DNA of 35,012 nt, from positions 1 through 35,012 of the forward strand of contig CAMFGH010000021.1 in NCBI GenBank assembly GCA_945949875.1, written 5' to 3'. Positions 1-7,536 of this stretch are shown one piece after another. The first letter of the stretch is position 1. Each line of letters opens with the position of its first letter. A program made the position numbers and the translations under genes. Origin of the DNA: an uncultured bacterium (GTDB taxonomy: Bacteria; Bacillota; Clostridia; Lachnospirales; Lachnospiraceae). The notes beneath the pieces were generated by a model, which did not search any database, was not told the origin of the DNA, and worked only from the letters and a program-made list of their open reading frames with translations.

Positions 1-1013
1 GTATCAAGCCGGAAGGGGCAAAGGAAAAACTGGGTAAAAAAGTTGCTGTGATCGGCTCCGGCCCGGCAGGCCTTACCTGTGCCGGGGACCTGGCTAAACT
101 TGGATATGATGTAACAATTTTTGAAGCCCTTCACGAGGCTGGCGGTGTACTGGTTTATGGTATTCCGGAGTTCCGTCTTCCAAAAGAGAAGGTTGTAAAA
201 AAAGAAATTGAAAATGTAAAATCTCTGGGAGTAAAAATCGAGACAGATGTGGTCATCGGAAAATCCGTAACTATAGATGAACTGCTGGAGGAAGAAGGCT
301 TTGACGCAGTATTTATCGGTTCCGGTGCCGGTCTTCCAAAATTTATGGGCATTCCGGGAGAACAGGCAAATGGTGTGTTCTCAGCAAATGAATACTTAAC
401 CAGAAGTAACCTGATGAAAGCCTTTGATGAGAACTCCAATACCCCGATTATGCGCGGGAAAAAGACAGCAGTTGTTGGCGGTGGTAATGTTGCTATGGAT
501 GCTGCAAGAACAGCTCTCAGACTTGGTTCGGAAGTACATATTGTATACAGAAGATCCGAAGAAGAGCTTCCTGCCAGAGTAGAGGAAGTGCATCATGCAA
601 AAGAGGAAGGAATTATCTTTGATCTGCTTACCAATCCGGTGGAAATCCTGGTGGATGAGAACGGATGGGTAAATGGAATTAAATGCATTAAAATGCAGCT
701 TGGTGAGCCGGATGAATCAGGAAGAAGAAGACCTGTGGAAATCCCCGGTTCCGAGTTTGTGATTGAGGTTGATACGGTTATTATGTCACTTGGAACTTCT
801 CCAAATCCTTTGATTTCTTCTACCACAAAAGGTCTTGAAGTCAATAGGAGAAAGTGTATTGTGGCAAGTGATGAAACAGGTGCTACATCAAAACTTGCAG
901 TTTATGCAGGTGGTGATGCTGTAACAGGTGCGGCAACCGTTATTCTGGCAATGGGGGCCGGCAAAACTGCTGCACAGGGTATACATGAATATTTGAGTGG
1001 AGAAGGAAAATAA
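1..1013 (+). CDS. gltA: NADPH-dependent glutamate synthase small subunit-type flavoprotein (5' truncated)
   Basis: The gene enters from the left edge; the frame is open from base 3, so the true start and the N-terminal Fe-S part lie outside. About 336 residues remain. The FAD-binding motif GSGPAG comes right after the window start and is followed by a GGVLVYGIPEFRLPK segment typical of GltD/GltA proteins. A second dinucleotide motif, GGGNVAMDAARTALR, should bind NADPH. The C-terminal GGDAVTGAATVILAMGAGK segment is the conserved second FAD contact. Family members pass electrons from NADPH to glutamate synthase, or act as the NfnB subunit of NADH-dependent ferredoxin:NADP reductase; the remaining part does not separate these roles. 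The stand-alone clostridial form normally runs about 460 residues, so roughly a quarter is missing. The next gene begins 4 bases after the stop. Confidence 0.85.
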   Translation, partial: IKPEGAKEKLGKKVAVIGSGPAGLTCAGDLAKLGYDVTIFEALHEAGGVLVYGIPEFRLPKEKVVKKEIENVKSLGVKIETDVVIGKSVTIDELLEEEGFDAVFIGSGAGLPKFMGIPGEQANGVFSANEYLTRSNLMKAFDENSNTPIMRGKKTAVVGGGNVAMDAARTALRLGSEVHIVYRRSEEELPARVEEVHHAKEEGIIFDLLTNPVEILVDENGWVNGIKCIKMQLGEPDESGRRRPVEIPGSEFVIEVDTVIMSLGTSPNPLISSTTKGLEVNRRKCIVASDETGATSKLAVYAGGDAVTGAATVILAMGAGKTAAQGIHEYLSGEGK

Positions 1014-1017
1014 TACT

Positions 1018-1809
1018 ATGCCATGGTGTCCTATTTGTAAAAACGAATATTATGAAGGTGTAAAGGTTTGTGCTGACTGCCAGGTTGAATTAGTGGATAG
1101 TCTGGAAGAAGAGAGGGCGAAAAAGAAATCATCGGGCTTTTTATCGGAGGACGATAAGCTGCGACTTGCATATGTACAGAAAGTATTTGACGAAGACGTA
1201 GATATGGATTCTGAGCACGATGTAAATGACATTTTACAGGCTTTTGAGGATACTTTACAGGCAGATCCTTCTGAATATGAAGGGGAAGAGCAGGATGCTC
1301 CTTCCAGAAAAGGAAGATATAAAAATTATGCGGAGCGTGCAGAAGACAATAAGTCTTCTGCAGCTACGTTGATTCTGGTTGGTGGTATCGGATTAGTGGC
1401 ATTAGTACTGATCTTATGTGATGTCATAAAGGTACCGCTTAACCTGAAATCAAATTATATGCTTACAGGGGTTATGGGCGCCATGTTTCTGGTGTTCTTT
1501 ATCATGGGAATCATTTCCGCTAAAAATGCAAAAGAGTATGCAAGAAAAGCGGTAGCAGAAGCAGATCTGACTTCTGAAATTCGGAAATGGTGTGAGGAAA
1601 ACCTGGATAAAGAAACCATGGACATCAAATTATTTTCAGAAGAAGAACTTTCCGAGGATGCCCCTTCGGAAGAGCAAAAGTATTTCAAACGTTTTGAAGA
1701 GATAAAAAGCAGAATTTCAGAAAATTTCCTGAACCTGGACGAGGGTTATTTAAACCGTTTTGTGGATGAATACTATCCGGTTATTTTTGAGGATTCAGAG
1801 CAGTCATGA
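1018..1809 (+). CDS. Zinc-ribbon protein with two membrane segments, function unknown
   Basis: This is a 263-residue protein I cannot name. It opens with a CPIC...CADC zinc ribbon (residues about 4-22), followed by an acidic, charged stretch. Two hydrophobic segments follow at about 116-137 and 147-166, and the C-terminal tail of about 95 residues is again acidic. I chose ATG 1018 because GGAGAAGG (1000-1007) sits 10 bases upstream; an in-frame GTG at 997 would place the ribosome site inside the start. The layout suggests a cytoplasmic zinc ribbon and tail joined by a membrane hairpin. Similar short zinc-ribbon membrane proteins are common in Lachnospiraceae without a known role. The stop overlaps the rlmH start by 4 bases (ATGA), so the two are probably translationally coupled. 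Confidence 0.8.
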   Translation: MPWCPICKNEYYEGVKVCADCQVELVDSLEEERAKKKSSGFLSEDDKLRLAYVQKVFDEDVDMDSEHDVNDILQAFEDTLQADPSEYEGEEQDAPSRKGRYKNYAERAEDNKSSAATLILVGGIGLVALVLILCDVIKVPLNLKSNYMLTGVMGAMFLVFFIMGIISAKNAKEYARKAVAEADLTSEIRKWCEENLDKETMDIKLFSEEELSEDAPSEEQKYFKRFEEIKSRISENFLNLDEGYLNRFVDEYYPVIFEDSEQS

Positions 1810-2285
1810 ATATAACCATTATTACAGTTGGAAAACTGAAAGAAAAGTTTTATCGTGATGCTGTGGCCGAATATGTGAAAAGACTTGGTCGGTATTGCAA
1901 AATCAATATTTACGAAGTTGCAGATGAACAAACACCGGATAAGACTTCTGAGATACAGGATATGGGGATAAAAAAGAAAGAAGCCGACAGAATCTTGAAG
2001 ATTATTAAACCGGATTCCTATGTGATTACCCTGGAAATTCTTGGAAAGAAGATGGATTCCCTGCAATTTGCAAAAAAAATAGAGGATTTATCCATAAGTG
2101 GTGTCAGCAATATTACCTTTGTGATTGGAGGCTCTTTAGGTCTTCATACAGAGGTGTCAGACAGAGCAGATGAGAAAATAAGTTTTTCAGATATGACTTT
2201 CCCGCATCAGTTGATGCGGGTTATCTTAACAGAACAGATATATCGAGCGTTCCGTATCATAAATCATGAGCCATATCATAAATAA
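1806..2285 (+). CDS. rlmH: 23S rRNA (pseudouridine-1915-N3) methyltransferase
   Basis: A full-length 159-residue SPOUT methyltransferase. It uses S-adenosylmethionine to methylate N3 of pseudouridine 1915 in helix 69 of 23S rRNA on the assembled 70S ribosome. The diagnostic C-terminal half is intact: FVIGGSLGLH, the knot loop that binds SAM, then FSDMTFPHQLMRVILTEQIYRAF and the terminal EPYHK. The start MNITIITVGKLKEKFY matches family N-termini, and the ATG overlaps the upstream stop. Length equals the usual 155-160 residues. I see no sign of decay. Confidence 0.95.
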   Translation: MNITIITVGKLKEKFYRDAVAEYVKRLGRYCKINIYEVADEQTPDKTSEIQDMGIKKKEADRILKIIKPDSYVITLEILGKKMDSLQFAKKIEDLSISGVSNITFVIGGSLGLHTEVSDRADEKISFSDMTFPHQLMRVILTEQIYRAFRIINHEPYHK

Positions 2286-2290
2286 TGAAA

Positions 2291-2342
2291 TATAATTTTA
2301 TCTGTTTGATGGAGCAAATCATGTTAAATAATGGAACATGAT
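2291..2342 (+). promoter_or_regulatory. Candidate promoter (-10 TATAAT) and 8-bp inverted repeat before the nucleoside phosphorylase gene
   Basis: The 77-base gap between rlmH and the phosphorylase gene contains TATAAT at 2291-2296, with only a weak -35 (3 of 6 bases) 17 bases upstream. Downstream lies a perfect inverted repeat, ATCATGTT (2318-2325) and AACATGAT (2335-2342), separated by 9 bases and ending 7 bases before the Shine-Dalgarno sequence GGGAGG (2349-2354). It could be an operator or an RNA hairpin beside the ribosome site. The pattern is seen directly; the function is inferred. Confidence 0.4.
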
Positions 2343-2362
2343 GATTTTGGGAGGTGTTTTTT

Positions 2363-3670
2363 ATGAGAATGTATGACTTGATCATGAAAAAAAGAAATGG
2401 GGATGCCTTAACAAAAGAAGAAATTGATTTTATGATCGATGGATATACGACCGGCACCATTCCGGATTATCAGATGTCTGCCATGATGATGGCCATTTAT
2501 TTCAGAGGTATGAATGAAGATGAGACAGTTCATTTGACCCTGGCCATGAAAGACAGCGGTGATACCCTGGATCTTTCCGGGATTGATGGTGTGAAAGTGG
2601 ATAAGCACAGTACCGGTGGTGTGGGAGATAAAACGTCTCTGGCATTAACGCCTATGGTGGCTTCCTGTGGCCTGAAAGTGGCCAAAATGAGCGGACGTGG
2701 ACTGGGGCATACCGGTGGAACTATTGATAAACTGGAAAGCTTTCCCGGATTTTCCACGGAAATAAGTACGGATACATTTATCAAAAATGTAAATGAAATC
2801 GGTATAGCTATTATGGGGCAGACTGCAGATCTGGCACCTGCTGATAAGAAACTGTATGCCTTACGGGACGTCACAGCAACGGTGGATAATCTTTCTTTAA
2901 TCGCCAGCTCTATTATGAGCAAGAAATTAGCTGCCGGTGCCGATGCCATAGTTCTGGATGTAAAAACAGGAAGCGGTGCGTTTATGAAAGACGAAAAAGA
3001 TGCCAGAGCCCTGGCATCTGAAATGGTTTCCCTGGGTAAAAATGCAGGGAAAAAGACCTGTGCTGTTATTTCTGATATGGATCAGCCTCTTGGCTATGCG
3101 GTAGGAAATATACTGGAAGTAAAAGAGGCAATCGATACCTTATGCGGAAAAGGACCGGAAGATTTTGTGGAATTATGTTTGACCTTAGGTTCACTGATGC
3201 TGGTAAACGGTGAGATCGCATCTTCTGTGGAAGAAGGACGCAGCATGTGTATGGATGCCATATCCAGCGGAAGAGCACTGAAAAAACTGCATGAATTTAT
3301 CTGTGCCCAGGGTGGCGACGGAGACTATGTATATCATATGGAACGATTTGAGCAGGCTCCCATTGTGGAAGAAATTCCGGCACCAAAAACGGGCTATATT
3401 TCTCATATTGTCTGTGATGAAATCGGTATCTGTTCTTTGATCCTTGGCGGTGGCCGGGAGACAAAGGAAAGCGAGATTGACCTTCGAGTGGGTCTTGTAC
3501 TGCATAAAAAAGTCGGTGATTTTGTAAAGGAAGGTGAATCTCTGGCAACTATATATGCAGCAGATGAGGCGAAAAAACAGGCGGCTGTAGAACGTTTCCT
3601 GAAGGCATATTCTTTCTCGGATGCGCCAATCGCAAAATCAGAGGTTATCAAGGAAATTATTTTATCCTGA
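2363..3670 (+). CDS. pdp: Pyrimidine-nucleoside phosphorylase (thymidine phosphorylase family)
   Basis: A 435-residue enzyme that splits uridine, thymidine or deoxyuridine with phosphate to free base and (deoxy)ribose-1-phosphate for salvage. The family signature is complete: [20 protein letters not shown], the phosphate-binding loop, then [16 protein letters not shown] and [14 protein letters not shown]. The C-terminal PYNP domain is present to the end. Start ATG 2363 has GGGAGG at a good distance; an in-frame GTG at 2354 overlaps that site and is less likely. Low-GC Gram-positives usually have the broad uridine/thymidine enzyme (Pdp) rather than strict DeoA, hence the symbol. The gene seems to have its own promoter region and a palindrome just upstream, and is probably not part of the sporulation genes that follow. 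Confidence 0.93.
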   Translation: MRMYDLIMKKRNGDALTKEEIDFMIDGYTTGTIPDYQMSAMMMAIYFRGMNEDETVHLTLAMKDSGDTLDLSGIDGVKVDKHSTGGVGDKTSLALTPMVASCGLKVAKMSGRGLGHTGGTIDKLESFPGFSTEISTDTFIKNVNEIGIAIMGQTADLAPADKKLYALRDVTATVDNLSLIASSIMSKKLAAGADAIVLDVKTGSGAFMKDEKDARALASEMVSLGKNAGKKTCAVISDMDQPLGYAVGNILEVKEAIDTLCGKGPEDFVELCLTLGSLMLVNGEIASSVEEGRSMCMDAISSGRALKKLHEFICAQGGDGDYVYHMERFEQAPIVEEIPAPKTGYISHIVCDEIGICSLILGGGRETKESEIDLRVGLVLHKKVGDFVKEGESLATIYAADEAKKQAAVERFLKAYSFSDAPIAKSEVIKEIILS

Positions 3671-3718
3671 AAATCGAAAAACAGTATTTCTGATTCTGCT
3701 GTTTATTATACTTTCAGG
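3666..3718 (+). other. Nested inverted repeats between pdp and yqfC
   Basis: CCTGAAA (3666-3672) pairs with TTTCAGG (3712-3718), and inside it AAACAG (3679-3684) pairs with CTGTTT (3699-3704). The outer arm includes the pdp stop codon. No U-run follows, so this is not a standard intrinsic terminator; it could be a 3'-end structure of the pdp message or chance. Confidence 0.3.
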
Positions 3719-3736
3719 GTTCGATAAGCTGTTTTG

Positions 3737-3765
3737 GAATGTTTCGAATCTCTATATCATATATT
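3737..3765 (+). promoter_or_regulatory. Candidate sporulation sigma-E promoter at the yqfC start
   Basis: GAATGTT (3737-3743) fits the sigma-E -35 consensus KMATATT at 6 of 7 positions. After a 14-base spacer comes CATATATT (3758-3765), close to the -10 consensus CATACAHT. In Bacillus subtilis yqfC-yqfD is transcribed by sigma-E, so the position is sensible. Transcription would begin near 3771, which is the start codon, giving a nearly leaderless message. The match was judged by eye. Confidence 0.4.
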
Positions 3766-3770
3766 TGAAT

Positions 3771-4061
3771 ATGGGAAAATTTTGGAATCAGTTAAAAAAG
3801 AAAAATGAAAATATACTGACAGAGTCTATTAAAATACCAAGAGATTTGGTTCAAAAAGACTCTGTCATTTCTTTATCCGGGAATGAAGAAGTCTGGATAG
3901 AAAACTATAAGGGGATACTGGATTATTCCCAGGAAAGAATTGTTCTTTTGCTGCGCAAAGGAAGGATTATCTTTCAGGGAAGAAATATGTTTATCACATT
4001 TTATACATCGGAAGATATGCAGATAACCGGCAAAATTGAATCCATATTATTTGAAAAATAG
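3771..4061 (+). CDS. yqfC: Sporulation protein YqfC
   Basis: A 96-residue protein with the YabP/YqfC-type beta-rich core: a short charged N-terminus, IPRDLVQKDSVISLSGNEEVWIENYKGILDY, and the end TFYTSEDMQITGKIESILFE. Family members are about 90-100 residues and are made in the mother cell during sporulation under sigma-E; their molecular role is not settled. The frame stays open upstream to about 3621, overlapping pdp, but the family-like N-terminus starts at MGKFWNQLKKK, so ATG 3771 is chosen. No Shine-Dalgarno precedes it, which fits the candidate promoter placing the transcript start at about this codon. yqfD follows after a 73-base spacer that contains a duplication of this gene's 3' end. 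Confidence 0.85.
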   Translation: MGKFWNQLKKKNENILTESIKIPRDLVQKDSVISLSGNEEVWIENYKGILDYSQERIVLLLRKGRIIFQGRNMFITFYTSEDMQITGKIESILFEK

Positions 4062-4118
4062 TTGATATAGATTATATTAAATACGTATTATTTGAAAAAA
4101 AGTTAATATAGATTATAT
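4045..4118 (+). repeat. 41-bp-period tandem duplication at the yqfC 3' end
   Basis: A 33-base segment at 4045-4077 recurs at 4086-4118 with only two mismatches (31 of 33 identical). The first copy contains the last yqfC codons and its TAG stop (4059-4061); in the second copy the stop has become AAG. The junction forms the 10-bp palindrome AATACGTATT (4080-4089). The arrangement accounts for nearly all of the yqfC-yqfD spacer. Confidence 0.85.
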
Positions 4119-4134
4119 AGAATGGAAAACAGTC

Positions 4135-5241
4135 ATGTATAAATTTTTGAAATATATATCCGGTTATTTATTTATTCATGTTTCCGGCGTTTCTCCGGAA
4201 CGTTTTATGAATCTTTGCGGAGCCAGAAAGATTCTGCTGTGGAATATCCAAGAAACGGATGATGGTTATCAAATGTATATCAGCAGAAAGGCATTTTACC
4301 AGATAAAGGACATCGTTTATAAAACCTCATCCAGGGTAGTGATTCTGAAAAGAATTGGACTACCTTTTTTAGTTCCTAAAATTATGAAAAAATGGTTTTT
4401 CTTATGTATGATCTTGTTTAGTATCCTGATCGGGATTGCATCCCAATTCTTTCTATGGGATATCGAAATAGAAGGAGAAAATGAAATAAAGGAAGAAGAT
4501 ATCCTTGTTTTTTTAGAGGATGAAGGGATACATATCGGTGTTTTAAAACATAATATAGACATAGAATCACTGGAGCGTGAAATGCGGGAAAAGTACAGTC
4601 AGATTACCTGGGTCACAGTATATATGAAGCAGAATAAACTGTATGTGAATATCAATGAAAATGATAAAACTCTTCCGGATAAGACGGATCAGAAAAGCAA
4701 TTATAATATTTGTGCAACTCAGGAAGGCATAATAAAGTCCATCATTACAAGGACAGGAACACCGCAGGTAAGCATAGGAGAAAGTGTAAAGAAAGGAGAT
4801 ATTCTGGTGGAGGGCAGTGTCCTGATATTGGACCAGAATGAAATGCCTTCCTATGAAGAACAGGTTATTGCCGATGCGGATATCATGATACAAACCTGTC
4901 TTCATAAATCTATAAAAATACCTTTATATCAAAATACAACTCTCAAAACAGGAAAGGTAAAATCCTATCCCTATCTTATGATAAATGATAAGGTATTCCG
5001 GTTTAAAATCTTAAATATACCCTTTGAAGAATATGAAACAGAGCCCATACAGAAAAATAAGAGTATATCCATATTTGGAACTGTTTTTTGCTGTGGAATT
5101 CAGAATGTTTATGAAACCAAAACAGAAAAGAACGAAAAAACAGAAGAGGAAATCAAAAAAGAATTAAAGGATTCTCTGTCGGAATATCTGATAAGTTTAC
5201 AGGAAAAGGTATACAAATTATATCAAAAAATGTTAATATAA
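4135..5241 (+). CDS. yqfD: Sporulation protein YqfD
   Basis: A 368-residue membrane protein of the YqfD family (about 390-400 residues in Bacillus). The N-terminal domain (residues 1 to about 80) has the family pattern FLKYISGYLFIHVSGVSPERFMNLC. One transmembrane helix follows at about 84-105 (WFFLCMILFSILIGIASQFF). The external part begins with WDIEIEGENEIKEEDI and carries the typical TRTGTPQVSIGESVKKGDILVEG segment near the middle. In B. subtilis it is a mother-cell, sigma-E gene required for normal sporulation. Start ATG 4135 has only a weak upstream GGAAAA. The C-terminus is very lysine/glutamate-rich. The gene is intact and paired with yqfC as expected. Confidence 0.9.
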   Translation: MYKFLKYISGYLFIHVSGVSPERFMNLCGARKILLWNIQETDDGYQMYISRKAFYQIKDIVYKTSSRVVILKRIGLPFLVPKIMKKWFFLCMILFSILIGIASQFFLWDIEIEGENEIKEEDILVFLEDEGIHIGVLKHNIDIESLEREMREKYSQITWVTVYMKQNKLYVNINENDKTLPDKTDQKSNYNICATQEGIIKSIITRTGTPQVSIGESVKKGDILVEGSVLILDQNEMPSYEEQVIADADIMIQTCLHKSIKIPLYQNTTLKTGKVKSYPYLMINDKVFRFKILNIPFEEYETEPIQKNKSISIFGTVFCCGIQNVYETKTEKNEKTEEEIKKELKDSLSEYLISLQEKVYKLYQKMLI

Positions 5242-5249
5242 AAAAGAAT

Positions 5250-5363
5250 ATGGATAACGCTACGTTAGATACAAGGATCATGGTAAATGGTCCATTTTAT
5301 CAAAATGTAATACGTGATGTATCTCAGGAAAAAATGGAGCTTTTAGAGGCAGACTCTGAATGA
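5250..5363 (+). CDS. Possible 37-residue micro-ORF between yqfD and phoH
   Basis: The 131-base gap between yqfD and phoH contains an open frame beginning ATG 5250 (MDNATLDTRIMVNGPFY...) and ending TGA 5363, 9 bases before the phoH ATG and in the same frame as phoH. It has no clear Shine-Dalgarno, only an A-rich leader, and I recognise no family. It fills the gap almost exactly and has mixed, protein-like composition with an acidic C-terminus. It may be a small gene, a leader peptide for phoH, or chance. Confidence 0.25.
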   Translation: MDNATLDTRIMVNGPFYQNVIRDVSQEKMELLEADSE

Positions 5364-5372
5364 AGAAAAGGA

Positions 5373-6398
5373 ATGGATATCGTTACAATTGAAATGGAAA
5401 TACCGGCAGAAGAACAAAGAAATCTGTTTGGTATGCAGGATCATTATATAAAAAATATAGAATCGGAATATCAGGTTGATATCATCAATCGTGGTGGAAC
5501 AGTTAAAATCAAAGGGGAAGAAAGCAAAGTCCACAGGGTTGAGAATATTATAAATCAACTGCTTTCGCTGGCTCAAAACGGTACGGAGATTGAAGAACAA
5601 AATGTAAATTATGCCATTTCTCTTGGGGCGGAAGAAAAAGAAGGGCTCCTCAGTGAAATTGACAGTGACTGCATCTGCCATACGATAAACGGAAAACCTG
5701 TGAAACCGAAAACTCTTGGACAGAAGAAATATGTGGATGCCATCCGGAACAATATGATTGTATTCGGGCTGGGACCTGCCGGTACAGGAAAAACATATCT
5801 TGCCATGGCAATGGCAATCACAGCGTTTAAACGGGAGGAAGTCGGCAGAATTATTTTAACCAGACCAGCTATTGAAGCAGGTGAAAAGCTTGGCTTTTTA
5901 CCGGGAGATCTTCAAAGCAAAGTAGATCCCTATTTACGTCCGTTATATGACGCATTGTATCAGATTATGGGGGCAGAAGCTTTTACGAAGAATATGGAGA
6001 AAGGGCTTATTGAGGTCGCACCACTTGCTTATATGCGTGGACGGACGCTGGATAATGCCTATATTATATTAGATGAAGCACAAAATACAACGCCTGCCCA
6101 GATGAAGATGTTTTTGACCCGAATCGGTTTTGGATCAAAAGTAGTGGTGACCGGTGATGCGTCTCAAAAGGATCTCGCTCCGGATACAAAATCCGGTCTG
6201 GATGTGGCGGGAAAAGTATTAAAGGATATTGATGATATCGCCTTTTGTGAGCTTACAAGCAAAGACGTTGTTCGACATCCTCTGGTACAAAAAATTGTAA
6301 AGGCTTACGAAGTATATGAAGCAAAAGAAGAAAGAAACAAACAATATAATGGCAACCGAAGCAGTAGAAACAGGAAAAATATTTCAAAAAGGAATTAA
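5373..6398 (+). CDS. phoH: PhoH-family ATPase
   Basis: A 341-residue P-loop protein. An N-terminal KH-like domain (residues 1 to about 85; IPAEEQRNLFGMQDHYIKNIE, then VKIKGEE) precedes the PhoH domain, which has Walker A GPAGTGKTYLAMAMA and Walker B AYIILDEAQNTTP. The RTRPAIEAGEKLGFLPGDLQSK-type helicase-like region is present (TRPAIEAGEKLGFLPGD). PhoH proteins are thought to act in RNA metabolism, and phoH-ybeY neighbourhood is conserved in many bacteria, which suggests a link to rRNA maturation. ATG 5373 has AG-rich GAAGAAAAGG just upstream, although the spacing is short; ATG 5394 is an alternative. Length is normal for the family. Confidence 0.93.
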   Translation: MDIVTIEMEIPAEEQRNLFGMQDHYIKNIESEYQVDIINRGGTVKIKGEESKVHRVENIINQLLSLAQNGTEIEEQNVNYAISLGAEEKEGLLSEIDSDCICHTINGKPVKPKTLGQKKYVDAIRNNMIVFGLGPAGTGKTYLAMAMAITAFKREEVGRIILTRPAIEAGEKLGFLPGDLQSKVDPYLRPLYDALYQIMGAEAFTKNMEKGLIEVAPLAYMRGRTLDNAYIILDEAQNTTPAQMKMFLTRIGFGSKVVVTGDASQKDLAPDTKSGLDVAGKVLKDIDDIAFCELTSKDVVRHPLVQKIVKAYEVYEAKEERNKQYNGNRSSRNRKNISKRN

Positions 6399-7536
6399 TT
6401 TTTTCTGCTTGTTCAGTCTGGTGGTTTTAACCGGATTGACCGCTTTTGGAGCTTCCTATTATCTGGAAACCGGTTTCTATGAAATGTTTCGCAATATTTT
6501 AGTAACAACAGGTCTTTCTTTACTGATTGTTTTCTGTTTTGTTTCAGGAGCACAGAAAGGTACATTTTGTTTTGATAATGCAGACCATCCCTTCCGGTTT
6601 TTAGTTGTTTATGTGACCGGTCTTGTATGCACTGTTATTTTTGCCAAACTGCCAGTGACCGGATGGCTTTTTCTTGTTTTTTATGTTTGTCTGACGCAGG
6701 TAAGTGATACTGTAACCGGAATGGTATCTGCAACAACGCTTTTGATTTTGACTGTATTTTTATGTCCTGCAGATGGAACGATAGGACTATACTTATATTT
6801 ATTAAGTGGCCTCAGCGGTATTGCTTTTTTCAGTAGAATTGGAAAAGATTTTAAAATTGGATTTCCATTGGCATTCTCTCTGGTTACTCAGTTGATTTTT
6901 CTGATGTCCGGTGTTTTACTTGTCCAGAACAAGAGACTTGGCCCGGAAGATACTGTTATTCCCATGGTAAATATTGTTGTCAGCGGTATTGTGATTTGTA
7001 TTTATATGCAGTTTTATAATACAAAAGTCGCAAATAAAGAAAGTATTCTATACCAGACAATCAATGATCCGGAATATGAAAAAATGCTGTCATTGAAAGA
7101 AAAATCCAGGGTATCTTATTACCGGAGTCTACATACCGCTTATTTAACGGAACGTATTTGTACAAAGCTGATGCTTGATGTTCAGGCAGCAAAATGTGCA
7201 GCATATTATCATCATTTTAGCATGGACGAGTTAAACGAAATGGATATTCCGGTGCATGGCAGGCGATTGATTGAGCAGCTGAAGAAAAAAGTGCCTTATC
7301 CTATGGAGAAAGAAGCTGTTGTAGTGAGTATCTGTGATGCGCTTATCACAACGATACAATATCTGTCCGGACAGGCAAAAGATCAGAAAATTCAGTACGA
7401 ATTAGTCATTCACAAGTTGTTTCAAAAACGTTTATCACCGGAAACCTTTTTGGAATCGGAGATAACCCTTCGTGACATGCGTTTTATTGAACAAAAGCTA
7501 ATTGAGGAGAAAATGTATTATGACTTCGTATGTTGA
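6349..7536 (+). CDS. Degenerate 7TM-HD (YqfF/PgpH-like) membrane protein, HD active site lost
   Basis: This 395-residue protein occupies the phoH-ybeY slot where YqfF/PgpH, a 7TM-HD c-di-AMP phosphodiesterase of about 700 residues, normally sits. It has about six or seven hydrophobic segments in residues 18-225 but no large extracellular 7TMR-HDED domain. The C-terminal part aligns by eye with the PgpH HD domain: SLHTAYLTER for SLxVGNLAE, AAYYHHFSM for GAYYHDIGK, YPMEKEAVVVSICDAL for the TKEAAI..LADAVEA segment, and ITLRDMRFIE near the end. The first His is Arg, HD is HH (7210-7215), and the later HHG/FFYYKA region is missing. Catalysis is therefore unlikely. The start is uncertain: ATG 6316 would add 11 residues; ATG 6349 is chosen to limit the overlap with phoH. 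Confidence 0.75.
   Translation: MATEAVETGKIFQKGINFFCLFSLVVLTGLTAFGASYYLETGFYEMFRNILVTTGLSLLIVFCFVSGAQKGTFCFDNADHPFRFLVVYVTGLVCTVIFAKLPVTGWLFLVFYVCLTQVSDTVTGMVSATTLLILTVFLCPADGTIGLYLYLLSGLSGIAFFSRIGKDFKIGFPLAFSLVTQLIFLMSGVLLVQNKRLGPEDTVIPMVNIVVSGIVICIYMQFYNTKVANKESILYQTINDPEYEKMLSLKEKSRVSYYRSLHTAYLTERICTKLMLDVQAAKCAAYYHHFSMDELNEMDIPVHGRRLIEQLKKKVPYPMEKEAVVVSICDALITTIQYLSGQAKDQKIQYELVIHKLFQKRLSPETFLESEITLRDMRFIEQKLIEEKMYYDFVC

Noticed and set aside
5242-5372. Frameshifted C-terminus of yqfD
   Set aside because: The yqfD protein already has a family-like length and the downstream frame shows no resemblance to YqfD.
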